From positions 6,391,176-6,455,175 of the forward strand of contig JAQFVV010012420.1 in assembly GCA_028023455.1 (NCBI GenBank): a DNA stretch of 64,000 nt, given 5' to 3'. Position 1 is the first letter of the stretch. Each line of letters begins with the position of its first letter. Of the stretch, positions 13,783 to 24,971 are shown piece by piece. A program made the position numbers and the translations under genes. The notes beneath the pieces are model-generated. The model had not been told where the DNA came from, made no database searches, and was given only the letters and a program-made list of their open reading frames with translations. This DNA is from Epiperipatus broadwayi. Lineage: Eukaryota > Onychophora > Udeonychophora > Euonychophora > Peripatidae.

Positions 13783-14520
13783 GTTCACTAGAGGGAGCTT
13801 CGCAGTAGCTCTAATCAAGCTTTATTTTATGTGCTGAAAAAAAAAGAATTCAAAATCTCTATCGGAAAGTCCCTATCTCCAGACCAATTGTTTTTGAGCT
13901 TATGGCTTACTTCAGTGGAGTGCTGGGACTCTAGAAACTAGATCTAAAATACCAATTCAAAAGTCAGCACTTATAAAACATGTTACTATCAATTTGAAAG
14001 CCTAAACTTTTCAGGCACTTATAAAATAAAGCTTGATTAGAGCTATTGGTAAGCTCCCTCTAGTGAACATTTAAATACAAGCTTAGAAGCAAGTTACAAA
14101 ATTTATGACTTGTTTTATTAATTATTATAAGTGTACTTTTGAAGGCTTTTGTGATGCTATATTGCAGAGGCTTTTACTATATGGTGAAACTCAGCTGAAT
14201 TCAAACCCATAGAGCTATCTGGTTTGTTAGACTGGATTTGAAGACATTTACGTGTCTGAAAATTTTAGGCTTTCAAATTGATAGTAACATGTTTTATAAG
14301 TGATGACTTTTGAGTTGGTATTTTAGATCTAATTTCTGGAGTCCCAGCGCTCCACTGAGGTGAGCCATAAGTTTGAAAGCAATTGGTCTGGAGACAGGGA
14401 CTTTCTGATAGAGATTTTGAATTCTTTCTCTTTTGGCACTTATAAAATAAAGCTTGATTAGAGCTAGTGAACATTTAAATACAAGCTTAAAAGCAAGTTA
14501 CAAAATTTATGACTTGTTTC
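13783..14520. mobile_element. FB-D foldback elements
   Basis: The first unit, 13783-14068, has near-perfect ~50-bp terminal inverted repeats starting GTTCACTAGAGGGAGCTT and ending with the complement AAGCTCCCTCTAGTGAAC. A second, inverted partial copy follows to about 14520, so 13840-14010 and 14255-14430 pair as a palindrome. Both arms contain a degenerate hammerhead-like motif with an AGC-CATAA-GCT hairpin, a GAAA-like segment and GGTC followed by TGGAG, which is complementary to the upstream CTCCA. No protein is encoded. Confidence 0.7.
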
Positions 14521-14540
14521 ATTAATTATATATATAATAA

Positions 14541-14800
14541 TCCCAGTGCATAACGCTATATTGAAATAAATATACAAATATTAAGCAATTAAATCATCCC
14601 ACATGATTAAGAAATCCAGTACTGCCCTCTGTGAACTAATATATAAATACATTAGAGTTTGTATTTCAAAATAGCCAGGTCAAAATGGTATCCACTTTGA
14701 CCTGTCTGCTATCAGATGTTATATATTGAAATACGAGCAAACTCAAACAAAGAACTTGAAAATTAGCAAACAACGATCTTAAATTTTGCTACAAACAAAC
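14541..14800. repeat. FB-C inverted-repeat arm, left
   Basis: The arm contains a motif ending CCAGTACTGCCCTCTGTGAAC and a segment GGTCAAAATGG...CCACTTTGACC. Its reverse complement is found at about 16128-16365, and its first ~100 bases recur directly at 14886-14926 plus 16057-16130. The arm keeps an empty copy of the site into which the TA element inserted (at 14579-14580). Confidence 0.8.
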
Positions 14801-14926
14801 ATGATTTTACTATTATTATATAAAGACAAACTAAACTTTAGTAATTTTAATCTTTAAACCACCTAACACAAATGTATAGAAAATAATTCCAGTACATAAC
14901 GCTATACTGAAATAAATATACAAATA

Positions 14927-16054
14927 CACCTGGGTCTCTTTTTACGCAGACTTATTTAACACGATTTTGAAGTTACACGATTTGTGTTTCACCGGAAGTC
15001 GAACTCCGATATTGCGCTATTACTTTAAATAATAAATTTCGTGCACTTACATTATATTGAAAGTAATAGCACATTATTAAAATTCAACTTTCAACTTAGT
15101 AATTTCAATATTTTCAGTGCTTTATAATAGTAAGATTTTATGCAATAATGAAATTAAAATCATGATTTCCACATTTTATGTATACACACATTAAATTTTA
15201 CAAGATTATAATAATAATAATATAGGGTATATGAGCACAGACTTTGACACCACCCACCTCTCTCCACTCTATCTAATAACACTGATACACCCAAACACAT
15301 ATATGCTGAAAAGATAAATAATCACCAATATACGTATTTCATGCTAAACAAGATTATAATGTAAATTTGTTCAAACATTGTGCATGTTAATTTTGCATTT
15401 TAAATCACATTCTGTTTTTGCTTTTTAAAAAAGAACGTTTAATCAATTATTAATCATTTAGTGTCTGCAAGTTTATTTTTAAAAGATGAGTAATAACAGT
15501 GGGCACAATTAAAATTGAAAATTAAAGACAAAAATAAGAATTTAATTTTTAGTTGTTAGATTAATTATTAATTACGTTGTCACCAGAAAACCATTAATTA
15601 ACACAACATGAGAGTGACGTTGGTGCTAGTTGTATTTCATCTTGTGAAGAATCTGATTTTTTTATCAGTTTGCAAACGAACCTTTTTACCGGCAAATAGC
15701 GATAATAGGCAAATAGCGATAATAATTAAAATGTGTATAAAAAAATATAAATTACTGTAAATTATGCATAAAAATATATTGTTTTGAATAAAATTAAATA
15801 TCATAGTTAAAAAAAGTTTGTCTTGTATCAATTTTTTTCAAATTTGAAATTTTTTATTAGTCATATTTTATTTCATTTTTTTTTTGCACGAATTTTAAAG
15901 TAAATTTTACGTTAGTGCTTTGCTTTTACGCAAGTTTTGAAAAATCACAGCCTGTATCCCCCTTTTTCAAGGTAAGTTACATCTATTTTTGCACGATTTC
16001 ATTTGCGCATGTTTTCTGAGGAACCTATCTATCGCGTAAAACAAGACCCAGGTG
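14927..16054. mobile_element. TA-flanked non-autonomous DNA transposon, copy 1
   Basis: The element begins CACCTGGGTCTC and ends with the near-complement GACCCAGGTG. Terminal inverted repeats are about 24 bp with a few mismatches. It is flanked by TA on both sides (14925-14926 and 16055-16056). The neighbouring FB-C copy shows the uninterrupted sequence with a single TA, so ends and target duplication are read directly. A TA target and this size are typical of Tc1/mariner/pogo-type non-autonomous elements. No transposase is encoded. A second copy lies at about 33811-34780. A 135-bp HHR-B piece is inserted in this copy. Confidence 0.88.
15213..15347 (-). mobile_element. Nested 5'-truncated HHR-B insertion with 13-bp target duplication
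   Basis: Relative to the copy at 33.8 kb, 135 bp of HHR-B sequence is inserted here, flanked by ACAAGATTATAAT at 15200-15212 and 15348-15360. On the minus strand it starts inside stem II of the hammerhead (TTAGCATGAAATACG), passes the cleavage site and ends with a short ATT-repeat tail. Truncation at one end, a simple-repeat tail at the other and a 13-bp duplication indicate target-primed reverse transcription. Confidence 0.85.
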
Positions 16055-16056
16055 TA

Positions 16057-16365
16057 TTAAGCAATTAAATCATCCCACATGATTAAGAAATCCAGTACTG
16101 CCCTCTGTGAACTAATATATAAATACATTTTGTTTGTAGCAAAATTTAAGATCGTTGTTTGCTAATTTTCAAGTTCTTTGTTTGAGTTTGCTCGTATTTC
16201 AATATATAACATCTGATAGCAGACAGGTCAAAGTGGATACCATTTTGACCTGGCTATTTTGAAATACGAACTCTAATGTATTTATATATTAGTTCACAGA
16301 TGGCAGTACTGGATTTCTTAATCATGTGGGATGATTTAATTGCTTAATATTTGTATATATTGTAA
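16057..16365. repeat. FB-C inverted-repeat arm, right
   Basis: The first ~75 bases (ATTAAGCAATTAAATC...) continue the FB-C unit interrupted by the TA element. From about 16128 the sequence is the reverse complement of 14560-14790, so the whole forms a large palindrome around the TA element. It ends near the complement of the left arm's start. No coding capacity. Confidence 0.8.
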
Positions 16366-16369
16366 TGGA

Positions 16370-17324
16370 TAGCAAGCACATTACTATTGTGTACTAGAGA
16401 GTGTTACTAGAATTATAGCCTAGAAAATGAGTTTACTGGTAAATATCTTAATTATGAATACCTACACAACTACACCATTGCTAATAGATACCTAAAGTTG
16501 CCTCTAGATTTTGAAGAATAGATTCTTTAGAAACACCAAATAGCAAAGCAGACAACACTAATCAAAGGCTAACATTAATCTAGCAACAAACAAAACTATG
16601 TATATAAATCAAATTTAATTTTAATGAAACATATTTCCTCATTCTCTTTTTTTAACCAACTTTAAATATACTATTTTCAATTAAATGGTCACAAAGCACA
16701 TGTTAATAATAAACAAGTTTTATTAATATTCTTTACACATAATAATAATCCTTGTCATTTTGTCTGGATTATTTCCATGTTCTTCAGGTTATTATTTTTG
16801 GACTTTGTTGGAAGGAACATTTGAACAAAGTTTTTATTAGCTTCACATGCAGCTAAAGGTTTGAGATTCTTTGTTTTATTTGCATTTGTCTACAGACCCA
16901 TATTTTATTCTTGTTGGTATTGCAGAGTTTTAACTGACTTTTGTCTGCTATGTCTTATTATGTTACTATATTTTGGTCTTGAATATTACAAAACTTTTGT
17001 TATATAGATATCCATTATTTTGTAAATCAACTCTTTAAGATCCATGTAGCCTCTTTTCAGATTTATTCACTTGTTCTGTTTCTCTCACTATAGTATTTAT
17101 TATATTACACTTTTCTGTTATAGGCAATAATAAAAAAACTACTGTTTTTGTCACTGTTCTCCTATCCTGTGACAAACTTTATAACATTCTTGTTTCATTA
17201 CATGATCTACTTCATTATCAATTTCATTATAATTCAGGTAGCAGACTTTATTTTTTTAATTATTTTTTTAAATCACTAAACATCACATGATCACCATTTC
17301 TTATGCTTGCTCAAGCTGTTAAAA
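16370..17324. other. AT-rich non-coding DNA
   Basis: No supported gene, RNA or repeat with clear ends. Lies inside the first intron of the MAM gene. Confidence 0.5.
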
Positions 17325-17945
17325 CAGGCAAAATTCTTCATACAATAATGCCACTCAGTGCAAGGTAGACTAATCAATGGATGCAAGAAGGTTTGTGCAT
17401 AAAATCCCTATCTAGTGTCTACTCATTCAATATCCCCAGACTAATTTCTGGCTTGTGGTTTTTATCAGTGAGGAGCCTTAAATCTGAGAGCACTGCATTT
17501 AGAGAGTTTGCCTGTTTTAACAGCTTGAACAAACAAAAGAAATGGTGATTATGTGATGTTTGGTGGTTTAATACCAGTACTGCCTAATAGGATAGTGGTG
17601 GATATGGTTATTAAAGAACAAAAGATATCAAAATATATGGGTACTGAACTGAATTTAGACCTGTATGACTATATAAGCTAATGATCTTGGATTGAAAATA
17701 TTATTATGTTTTCAATTTTAGACTCATAATTTTGTAGTTAATTAGAGAAAACACATGGCTGCTGGAGGGTTGCATTAGATCCTAAGATCTGTGTGCAGTG
17801 CTCTCAGATCCAAGGCTCCTCACTGATGAAAGCCACAGGCACGAGATAAGGATTTTATGCACAAACCTTCTTGCATTCATTGATTACTCTGGCTTGCATT
17901 GAATGGCACTACTGTATGGAGAGTTTTGCCTATTTTAATTTTTTA
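17325..17945. mobile_element. HHR-A foldback element
   Basis: Two HHR-A arms of about 160-190 bp face each other: 17337-17520 reading in on the minus sense and 17760-17940 on the plus sense. They are joined by a unit that includes GGTTTAATACCAGTACTGCC and GGATAGTGGTGG. The minus-strand hammerhead core (near 17437-17475) has CTGATAA in place of CTGATGA. The plus-strand copy at 17823-17829 keeps CTGATGA but has lost GAAAC and the cleavage-site segment. Both ribozymes are therefore judged inactive. Confidence 0.75.
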
Positions 17946-19490
17946 TTTATTTTTGTGCACATCTACACAATTGTTTATGGCATCTACTAATCATGTCAAT
18001 TATTTCACAGTTTAAATTTTTTTTAATTTTTTGTTTAGCATTTTATTTAATCTTCATCTGAATAATCACCTATGATATCAAAAATTAATATTATTTTTAA
18101 TTATAAAGTCTCCATCCACTTTATTTTTATCTATGATTTCCACATCTATGCAGCATTGATTTGTAGAATCAATATCTTCTTTAGCACAACTAAAACATTT
18201 TATAAAATAATGTAAATAATGCACTGTGGAAATTATTTTCAACATTACTTGTTTCATTCATGATAGGATTATCTTCTGTCTTGTGTGTCAGTAATGCATC
18301 AATTTGATATTTTTCAACTTTTCACTTAATACTGTTTTTTGTCTTTCTACTTAAGGCTCTTGAGATTTTTCCTCACAATTTAACATAAAATTTCCTTTCA
18401 CATGCAAACATATTAAAGCATTTAGAATGTTTTATCACATCACATTCTATAATCTCTTCCAAATCTGTGTACTTTTATGAATGTCTGAACATGGGTGTTC
18501 CCCAATGTAGCATCATTAGTGAATTTTTTTTTTTTCCAAATCCATTTTAATCTCTTTGATCAAACTCAGATTTCTATTTGTCTTTTTCATCACAATGCAT
18601 GATGCTTTCTTTATGTTTGCATTATTCATATTTTTTACATCTTTAACATATCAGATCTAATTTGTTCTATGTCTTCTACTCATTTTGGTATAATTTTCTT
18701 AATTGTTTTCCTTGTTCTGATATTGCAGCTCTTATTTATTTTATTTGCTTTGACATTTCATTTCTCACTTGCTTTGAAATTTTTTAGTGCAATGGCTAAA
18801 CCTATTCTTTTTTATTTCACTTTTCATATTAGACTTTTTCTGTCCCATCATATATCTTAGATCATTGTTTTTTAAATGGTGAGTGACAGAGTATTGATGG
18901 TCCACAAAAAAAATTTTAGTTGTCTGCAAAAAGCTTACTAAATTGTTCATATTTATTGCATATATATTTTTTTACAATCTTTTAAATTATGACTAATTTT
19001 ATTAAATTTATATTTAATTCAGTTCTAATATTTTTTGTTTGTTATTTTATTCATAAAATTCATAGAAAATAAACTAAGAAACAAAACAATACAAAAATAC
19101 AAAAAAGTTTGAATTTCCTAGCATCTGTCATATCATAGTAAAAACATTGTTCCATTAACAGTTATACACATGTGCCCTTTGTGTACTAAGAAAGACTTTG
19201 GTATGTACAAAAATAACCTAACAGTTGGAAATTGTATGTATTATGTAGTTTACAGTAGCACGTTGATTGGAATTGCACTGGTGCACAGTGATAGGAATTA
19301 CTATATAATAGATATATACTACAAATTAAAGCATATTAAGTAAACTTGACACTTACCTTTTTGACAAATTTTAGCCATTTAAAAATGAATAATAACAAGA
19401 AAACATCAAAAACTATTGCAGACATTAAAAAAAAAAATATAAGTACTTTGAATGCTAATGGAAATATTATTTATTCACAAAATGATTGAT
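17946..19490. other. AT-rich non-coding DNA
   Basis: No gene is supported. Reverse-strand translation around 18480-18860 gives a lysine-rich, heavily interrupted frame that I could not assign to a transposase family. Confidence 0.45.
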
Positions 19491-19529
19491 CTCAGATAAA
19501 ATGAAAATGTATGGTTGTTCATCAGTTCA

Positions 19530-20870
19530 ATCTGTTTGTTTAAAATGTTGCATTTCTTGGCTTAAGTTGCAGAAAATTACCCAGACCTCAATGCATTGTT
19601 TGCAGAAAAATTATTCGATGAATATATGAAGCTAGAAAAATTAATGTGTAATTTACAAACCAAACATTCAAATCTACAAAATAAACCTGAATTTTTTGAA
19701 TATAAAAGTGGAATTGAACAACAAAAATTATGTTTTAACAAATTTATTTTAATTGATAAGTCTCTTGTAAAAGCATCATATTTAGTTACATTAAGAATTG
19801 CTACATACAAAAAGCAATAATCTATTGCCAAAAACTTAATCAAACCATGTTTAATAGATATATGTTCTAAAATTCTAGGTACAGCTGAGGGAAACAAAAT
19901 GAAAGCTTTGCCATTTTTTAACGATAATATTCAAATCAGATTTAGTGAATTAATGACTGATATTGCAGATCAATTAATTCCAAAAATAAGCAAATCATTA
20001 TTCACAATTCAAAATACATAAATCTACAGATTACCAATAAAGCCATAATTTTATGTTATATTCATTATATTGATTATGAAATCAACGATGTAAAAGAAGA
20101 ATTTTTTGTTGTGTTGAACTACATAATCACATAATTAATTCAGATTTATTTAAAGCAATTGGTAATTATGTTTAAAAAAACTCACTTCATTGGAAAACTT
20201 GTGCTGACTTGTGTATTTGATGCAGTGGCAAATGTGACTGGAAAACTTTCAGGAATTGCAAAAAAAAAGTTTAAAAAGTGGCAGATGATAAAATGATTTT
20301 TACTCATTGTATTGACTTGAACAATGTTTTTACTCAATTGATAAAAATAATAAATTATATTAAATGTAATGTATTAAAATTCAAGTCTATTTTCAAGTTT
20401 ATGCAATGAAATGAGATCTCCACATGAAAATTTGCTACTTCATGCAGAAATACTATGACTGTTGAGAGGGAAAATATTAACAAGACTTTATAAATCAAGA
20501 AAAGAAGTTGAAACATTTTTAAAAACAAGAAATTCAGAATTGAGAAATATTTTCCATGACAGTAATTGAATTGCTAAATTGGTTTACTTCTTGGATATAT
20601 TTTCATTAATAAATGAACTAAATTTAAGCCTGCAAGAAAGTAGTCCTACTTTTGATTTATGGAATAAATTTGAGACATACAAGAAAAAGTTCAAACTATG
20701 GTTGTAAGCATATAGAAGAAAAAAGCTATGACATGTTTTATTCTTTTTCAGAATTGATAAATACTGTTTAAGGACATTTAACATGAATTTATTGTACATT
20801 TGATCAATATTATCCCTAGAAAGAAGACACATGGAAAGACAATATGTGGATTTTAAATCCATTTATAACA
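19530..20870 (+). pseudogene. hAT transposase remnant, ZBED5/SCAND3-like
   Basis: This is the decayed coding region of a hAT-superfamily transposase of the type domesticated in vertebrates as ZBED5, FAM200 and SCAND3. It starts with half a BED zinc finger (PQCIVCRKII, codons from 19586), shifts frame into LQTKHSNLQNKPEFFEYKSG, and continues with ASYLVTLRIA and a KNLIKPCLIDICSKILG block at 19700-19990. Farther on come LLHAEI-like, RGKILTRLY and EVETFLKTRNSEL, then DIFSLINELNLSLQ near 20600. Many stops and frameshifts interrupt it, so it cannot make a functional enzyme. I did not find its terminal inverted repeats. It lies in the intron between the first two MAM exons. Confidence 0.85.
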
Positions 20871-20974
20871 AGAAAATAATCTAATTGATTTGGTGCAGGA
20901 AGAATTAATAGATTTAAGTTGTGCTAACATATTAAGATGTAGGAGTCATATTTTCTTAATGAGTATGTACTTTT

Positions 20975-22640
20975 AATTCTATTTTAGATATACAACAATT
21001 AATATCAATTTTCCCACCAACTAACTTTTTTAACATTATCATATCTTTAAGTATTCTTCTGACATTTAATATTACTTCAACATTTAAATTTTTTCCCTTT
21101 ATTAATCTAATAAATTAAATCCAGATTCCATATTTCTAACAAAGGAACAATAAGAGAACAGAATGACATATATTTAATATAAGGAGAAAGATCTCTTCCA
21201 TATCTCAAGATATATTCCATTTGTTTATAAGCTTTATTTATAATATGCTTTATATGTGCATTAAATGTAAATTGCTTACAAAATAGGATCCCTAAATCAG
21301 AAACCTCTTTATAAGCAATATAATTTTCTTCAATTCTATAATGATCTAGTTACCTATTAGTTTTATTAGTATAACTAACAATACTTGTTTCCTTATATTT
21401 ATCTGCATATTATTAAATTTACACCATTCATTAAAATGTTCATTATTAATTTGAAGTTCAATATGATCCTCATAAATCTCAATTCTTTTAAATAATTTAC
21501 AATCATCAGCATAAGTAAGTATCATGCTTTCTTTAATATTTTGACCACTATCACACATAAAGACATTAAAGAATAATGGAGCCAATTTCCAACTTATGGT
21601 ACTTCTATCACATTTTTGGAAAAACTAATCAGATAATTTTTAAACCAAATTTTAGTATTTCAAGTTTATAAATTAACCTACCATGACACTGTCAAATGTC
21701 TGTGATATATCAAAGTATACAACATCAAGTTGTGATTGGTATGATAATGCATGTGCAATATGATCAGATATCACCATTAAATTACTATCAACAGATTTAC
21801 TGAAGAAACCTATGCTGAAAATCAAGCAATACATTAACCACATCTGATATAATATTATATATATATTTCATAAATTCTAACAAAAGATGACAGAATAGAA
21901 ATAGGCTATAGTTGCCATGATCACTTTTATCCTGTTTCTTGTATATAGATACAATCTTAGTTATTTTTAAAATGTCAGGAATAATACATTTATTAATAGA
22001 TAAATTGATCATGTACAGTAAATAAGCTGCCAAACAGTCAGAACAACCCTTAATAATAAAATTAAGAATCTCATCACAATCCATAGAAGATTTTAATTTA
22101 AGTCTGTGAATTACATTAACTACTTCAGTAATATATATTTTATTAACATCTATATTCCAAAAACTTACATTCCTATCAGATAAATCATTATCAGATAAAT
22201 TTGAATAAATATTTGAAAAATGATGACTTAAATCCTTCAAAGAAGTTGATAATTATTTCTGCAAATTTTATCAACAATACTCACATTTTTAATATAATTC
22301 CAGAATATTTGAGAATTCTGTTTAAAACTACTTTCAATATTATTTAAATTATTATCATAATCTTTCTTCATAAGAAACTTAGTATAGGCATGCAAAATAC
22401 TAATCTTTTATATAATTCATTATCATTAGATATTTTATATATTCTATAATATTTATGTTTTCTGTTCAAACCTCTATATAATTCTTTAGAAAACCATTTA
22501 GGATATTTATTATTGTTTCTCTGTAAGCACCTAATTGGAATATATTGTTTCAAAGAATTCTGTAGGATACTAATCAATTTATTAGCAGCCATATTTGGAT
22601 TAGTTTCTGTGTAAATTCCATTCCAGTCAAAATCCCTCAA
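20975..22640 (-). pseudogene. CR1/Jockey-like LINE reverse transcriptase remnant
   Basis: Read on the minus strand, 22640-22368 encodes the endonuclease-RT linker (KYPKWFSKELYRGLNRKHKY). Next, 22240-21797 gives the finger region with GCSDCLAAYLLYMINLSINK, IIPDILK and SIYKKQDKSDHGNYS. Then 21585-21346 contains the catalytic YADD box at 21513-21502, in LTYADDCKLF. The thumb region follows to about 20980 (VSDLGILF, FNAHIKHIINKAYKQMEYIL). Frameshifts separate the blocks and the endonuclease domain is missing, so the copy is 5'-truncated and dead. Its truncated end abuts a GTT microsatellite. CR1 versus Jockey clade cannot be settled by eye. Confidence 0.88.
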
Positions 22641-22641
22641 G

Positions 22642-23010
22642 GTTTTGTTGTTGTTGTTGTTGCAATAGCAGTGATGGTAGCAACAGTAATAGTAGTATAA
22701 TAATAATAATTTAATTTATTTACATCTTCCATATAGTTTGAAATATACAAACCATTTATAATAATAATGAATAATAATCATCATCATCATCATAAGAGTA
22801 ATAATAATAATTCAATTCAATATTTATTAAATGCACTTCCACTTTAACAGAAATACACTAATATAAAATAATAATAATTTTAATTTAATTTATTTACATC
22901 TTCCATAGTTTGAAATATACAAACCAATTACAGATAGATAATTTAAATATAATAAATATATATTTATACATTAAAACTAAAGTGGATGATGATGATATTA
23001 CTATTATTAT
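22642..23010. repeat. Simple-sequence and short direct repeats
   Basis: A (GTT)n tract begins at 22642. It is followed by ATA/ATC-rich trinucleotide tracts, and by a direct repeat in which TTTAATTTATTTACATCTTCC plus TTTGAAATATACAAACCA appears at about 22710-22760 and again at 22878-22935. No gene. Confidence 0.7.
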
Positions 23011-23065
23011 TATATGAAATTAATAATTCCTATAGAATTGATTTCGATACTGTAACAAGATAGGG

Positions 23066-23217
23066 GATTTTAACTCAGACTTTCAAGCACTCACTAACTA
23101 TCCATACTATCTCATACAACCGATACACATAATCACACAAATGTAGAAAAGATAATCACCAATATACATATTTCATGCTAAACTAGCACTCATCAATTGG
23201 TCCAGATTATCATCTCT

Positions 23218-23257
<40 letters not shown>

Positions 23258-23685
23258 CAGTGCTCAGTTTATATTAAGATAGAAAATCTTCACACTTTAA
23301 TGGACAGGCTTTAAGCTACTCCAACCTCAAACTTTTCAGCCATCCATATAATTGAAAATCTGATAATGGCAATAATGTTGGCATCAGCCTTGGATTTGGC
23401 TTTTCATCATCAGATTTTCAATGATATGGATGGCTGAAAAGTTGGAGTAGATTGAAGCTTGTCCATTAAAGTGTGAAGATTTGCTATCTTATTATAAACT
23501 GAGCACTGATTATATATATATGTGAGAGATGATAATCTGGACCAATTGATGAGTGCTGGTTTAGCATGAAATACGTATATTGGTGATTATTTATCTTTTC
23601 TACATGTGTGTGGTCATGTGTATCAGTTGTATGAAATAGTGTCGACTGTTAATGGGTGCTTGAAAGTCTGAGTTCAAATCCCTAC
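23066..23685. mobile_element. HHR-B palindrome (about 620 bp)
   Basis: Two HHR-B arms, about 23066-23375 and 23408-23685, are near-perfect inverted copies around a centre near 23390. The outer ends read ACTCAGACTTTCAAGCAC and its complement. An (AT)n tract expands the left arm at about 23219-23255. Both arms have the hammerhead framework, but the first base of the CTGATGA box is T in each (TTGATGA at 23546-23552 on plus; its complement at 23190-23196). The same mutation in both arms suggests one was copied from the other. Stem II and GAAA are retained. Confidence 0.8.
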
Positions 23686-23858
23686 ATTTACAATTAAAGA
23701 TCTAGGTTTGTGAAGAGTGCCTGGTTTTCTAATATTTACTATAGCAATAATATATTTTAATATATAATAATACAAATACTTGTATAAACCTAATAGTAAT
23801 AATAATATTTTGTCTTTAAATTATAGCTAAGTTCAATTTTTTTACTTATTATTTTTAG

Positions 23859-23964
23859 ATAATTATTGAAGGAGTAAGAGGTCCTAGTTATGTCAGTGAT
23901 ACAGCAATTGATGATCTTTATATTATGCCTCAGTATTGTCCATTACTCAATGATTCAACAACAG
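23859..23964 (+). CDS. MAM domain C-terminal exon (exon n-1)
   Basis: This exon completes the MAM domain. It reads IIIEGVRGPSYVSDTAIDDL followed by YIMPQYCPLLNDSTT. The motif EGVRGxxYxxDxAIDDxxI...C is diagnostic for the end of MAM domains, and the final cysteine is the conserved last one. The acceptor is TTTTTAG at 23852-23858 and the donor is CAG|GTAAAA after 23964. Its 106 bases carry 35 codons plus one base, so the exon ends in phase 1, which matches the start of the exon at 40302. Upstream phase matches 13434-13570. Confidence in the domain is high; the gene identity remains unknown. Confidence 0.92.
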
Positions 23965-24415
23965 GTAAAATAACGTTTACAAAAGGTATTAAATGTAATT
24001 CTTGGAATTATTATATTAATGTACTTCAAAATATATACTTTGTTTTGACAAATATAATTTTATACAAATAATTTTAAATAAAATTATAAATAAGTTCAAT
24101 ATATATATAATAATCTTTTAATCAAAATTATTTTCACTGCGATAAGATTCTCTTCCTGAATAAATAAGAAATTAATATATATATATAACTGCAATGTTAT
24201 GTCTCGATTTACTATTTAGCTTTAAAGGCAATCTGTTAAAAAAATTGAAGCTATTCATGTATAGTGTAAGTGAATGGAATAACCTTATTTCAGCACAATT
24301 AGCTTATTTTCTATAATGCATTTTATTCTATTATTTATATAAAATTATTTGAATAATGTCTAGTCTATAAAATATAGTAAAACGTATGTATATATTTACA
24401 TAAAAACTACTAATT
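23965..24415. other. Intronic AT-rich DNA
   Basis: Start of the ~16-kb intron after the second MAM exon. Nothing recognisable. Confidence 0.6.
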
Positions 24416-24679
24416 AAGACAGTAGCAAACTCTCCATACAGCAATACCACCCAGTCTGAGCCTTAGTATTCAATGGATGCAAGAACGTTTGTGCATAAAA
24501 TCTCTATCTAGTAATGCCTACTCATCCAATATCCCCAGATTAGTTTCTAGTTTGTGGTTTCATCAGTGAGGATCCATTGATCTGAAAACAATCTTAGGAT
24601 TTAATGCAACCCTCTAGCAGTCATCTTTTATTTATTTAGTTAGCTGATACACCTAAACACATATATGCTGAAAAGATAA

Positions 24680-24738
24680 ATAATCACCAATATACGTATT
24701 TCATGCTATACCAGCAATCATCAGTTGGTCCAGACTAT
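24680..24738 (-). ncRNA. Type I hammerhead ribozyme, HHR-B
   Basis: On the minus strand the order is: stem I strand GGACCAA, CTGATGA (24724-24718), stem II TGCT-GGTAT-AGCA, GAAA (24702-24699), stem III AT-ACGT-AT, cleavage triplet AUA, then TTGGT (24690-24686) which pairs with ACCAA. An outer helix of six pairs (ATAGTC with GATTAT) extends stem I. Position 10.1-11.1 is U.U, not the usual G-C, which could weaken activity. All other core bases are as required. Confidence 0.75.
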
Positions 24739-24912
24739 CATCTTCACACACATATATAGTATAAGTGCTCAGATATATATTAAGATAGACTATCCTCATA
24801 GTTTAATGGACATGCTTCACTCCACTCCTCACTCCAACTCTTCAACCGTCCATCCAATTGAAAATCTGATGATGGAATGCTCAAAGGCCACCCTGAGGCC
24901 GAGATTATTATG

Positions 24913-24971
24913 ATAGTCTGGACCAACTGATGATTGCTGGTTTAGCATGAAATACACATATTGGTGATTAT
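24913..24971 (+). ncRNA. Type I hammerhead ribozyme, HHR-B
   Basis: CTGATGA at 24927-24933, stem II TGCT/AGCA (24935-24938 with 24944-24947), GAA at 24949-24951, stem III AT/AT around loop ACAC and AUA cleavage after 24960. Stem I is ACCAA (24922-24926) with TTGGT (24961-24965), plus an outer ATAGTC/GATTAT helix. As in its sisters, 10.1-11.1 is U.U. Confidence 0.75.

Noticed and set aside
18669-18950. Hydrophobic 63-codon frame and its antisense as a small membrane protein
   Set aside because: T-rich DNA translates to Phe/Leu-rich peptides by default; no start context, splice sites or conservation signal visible.
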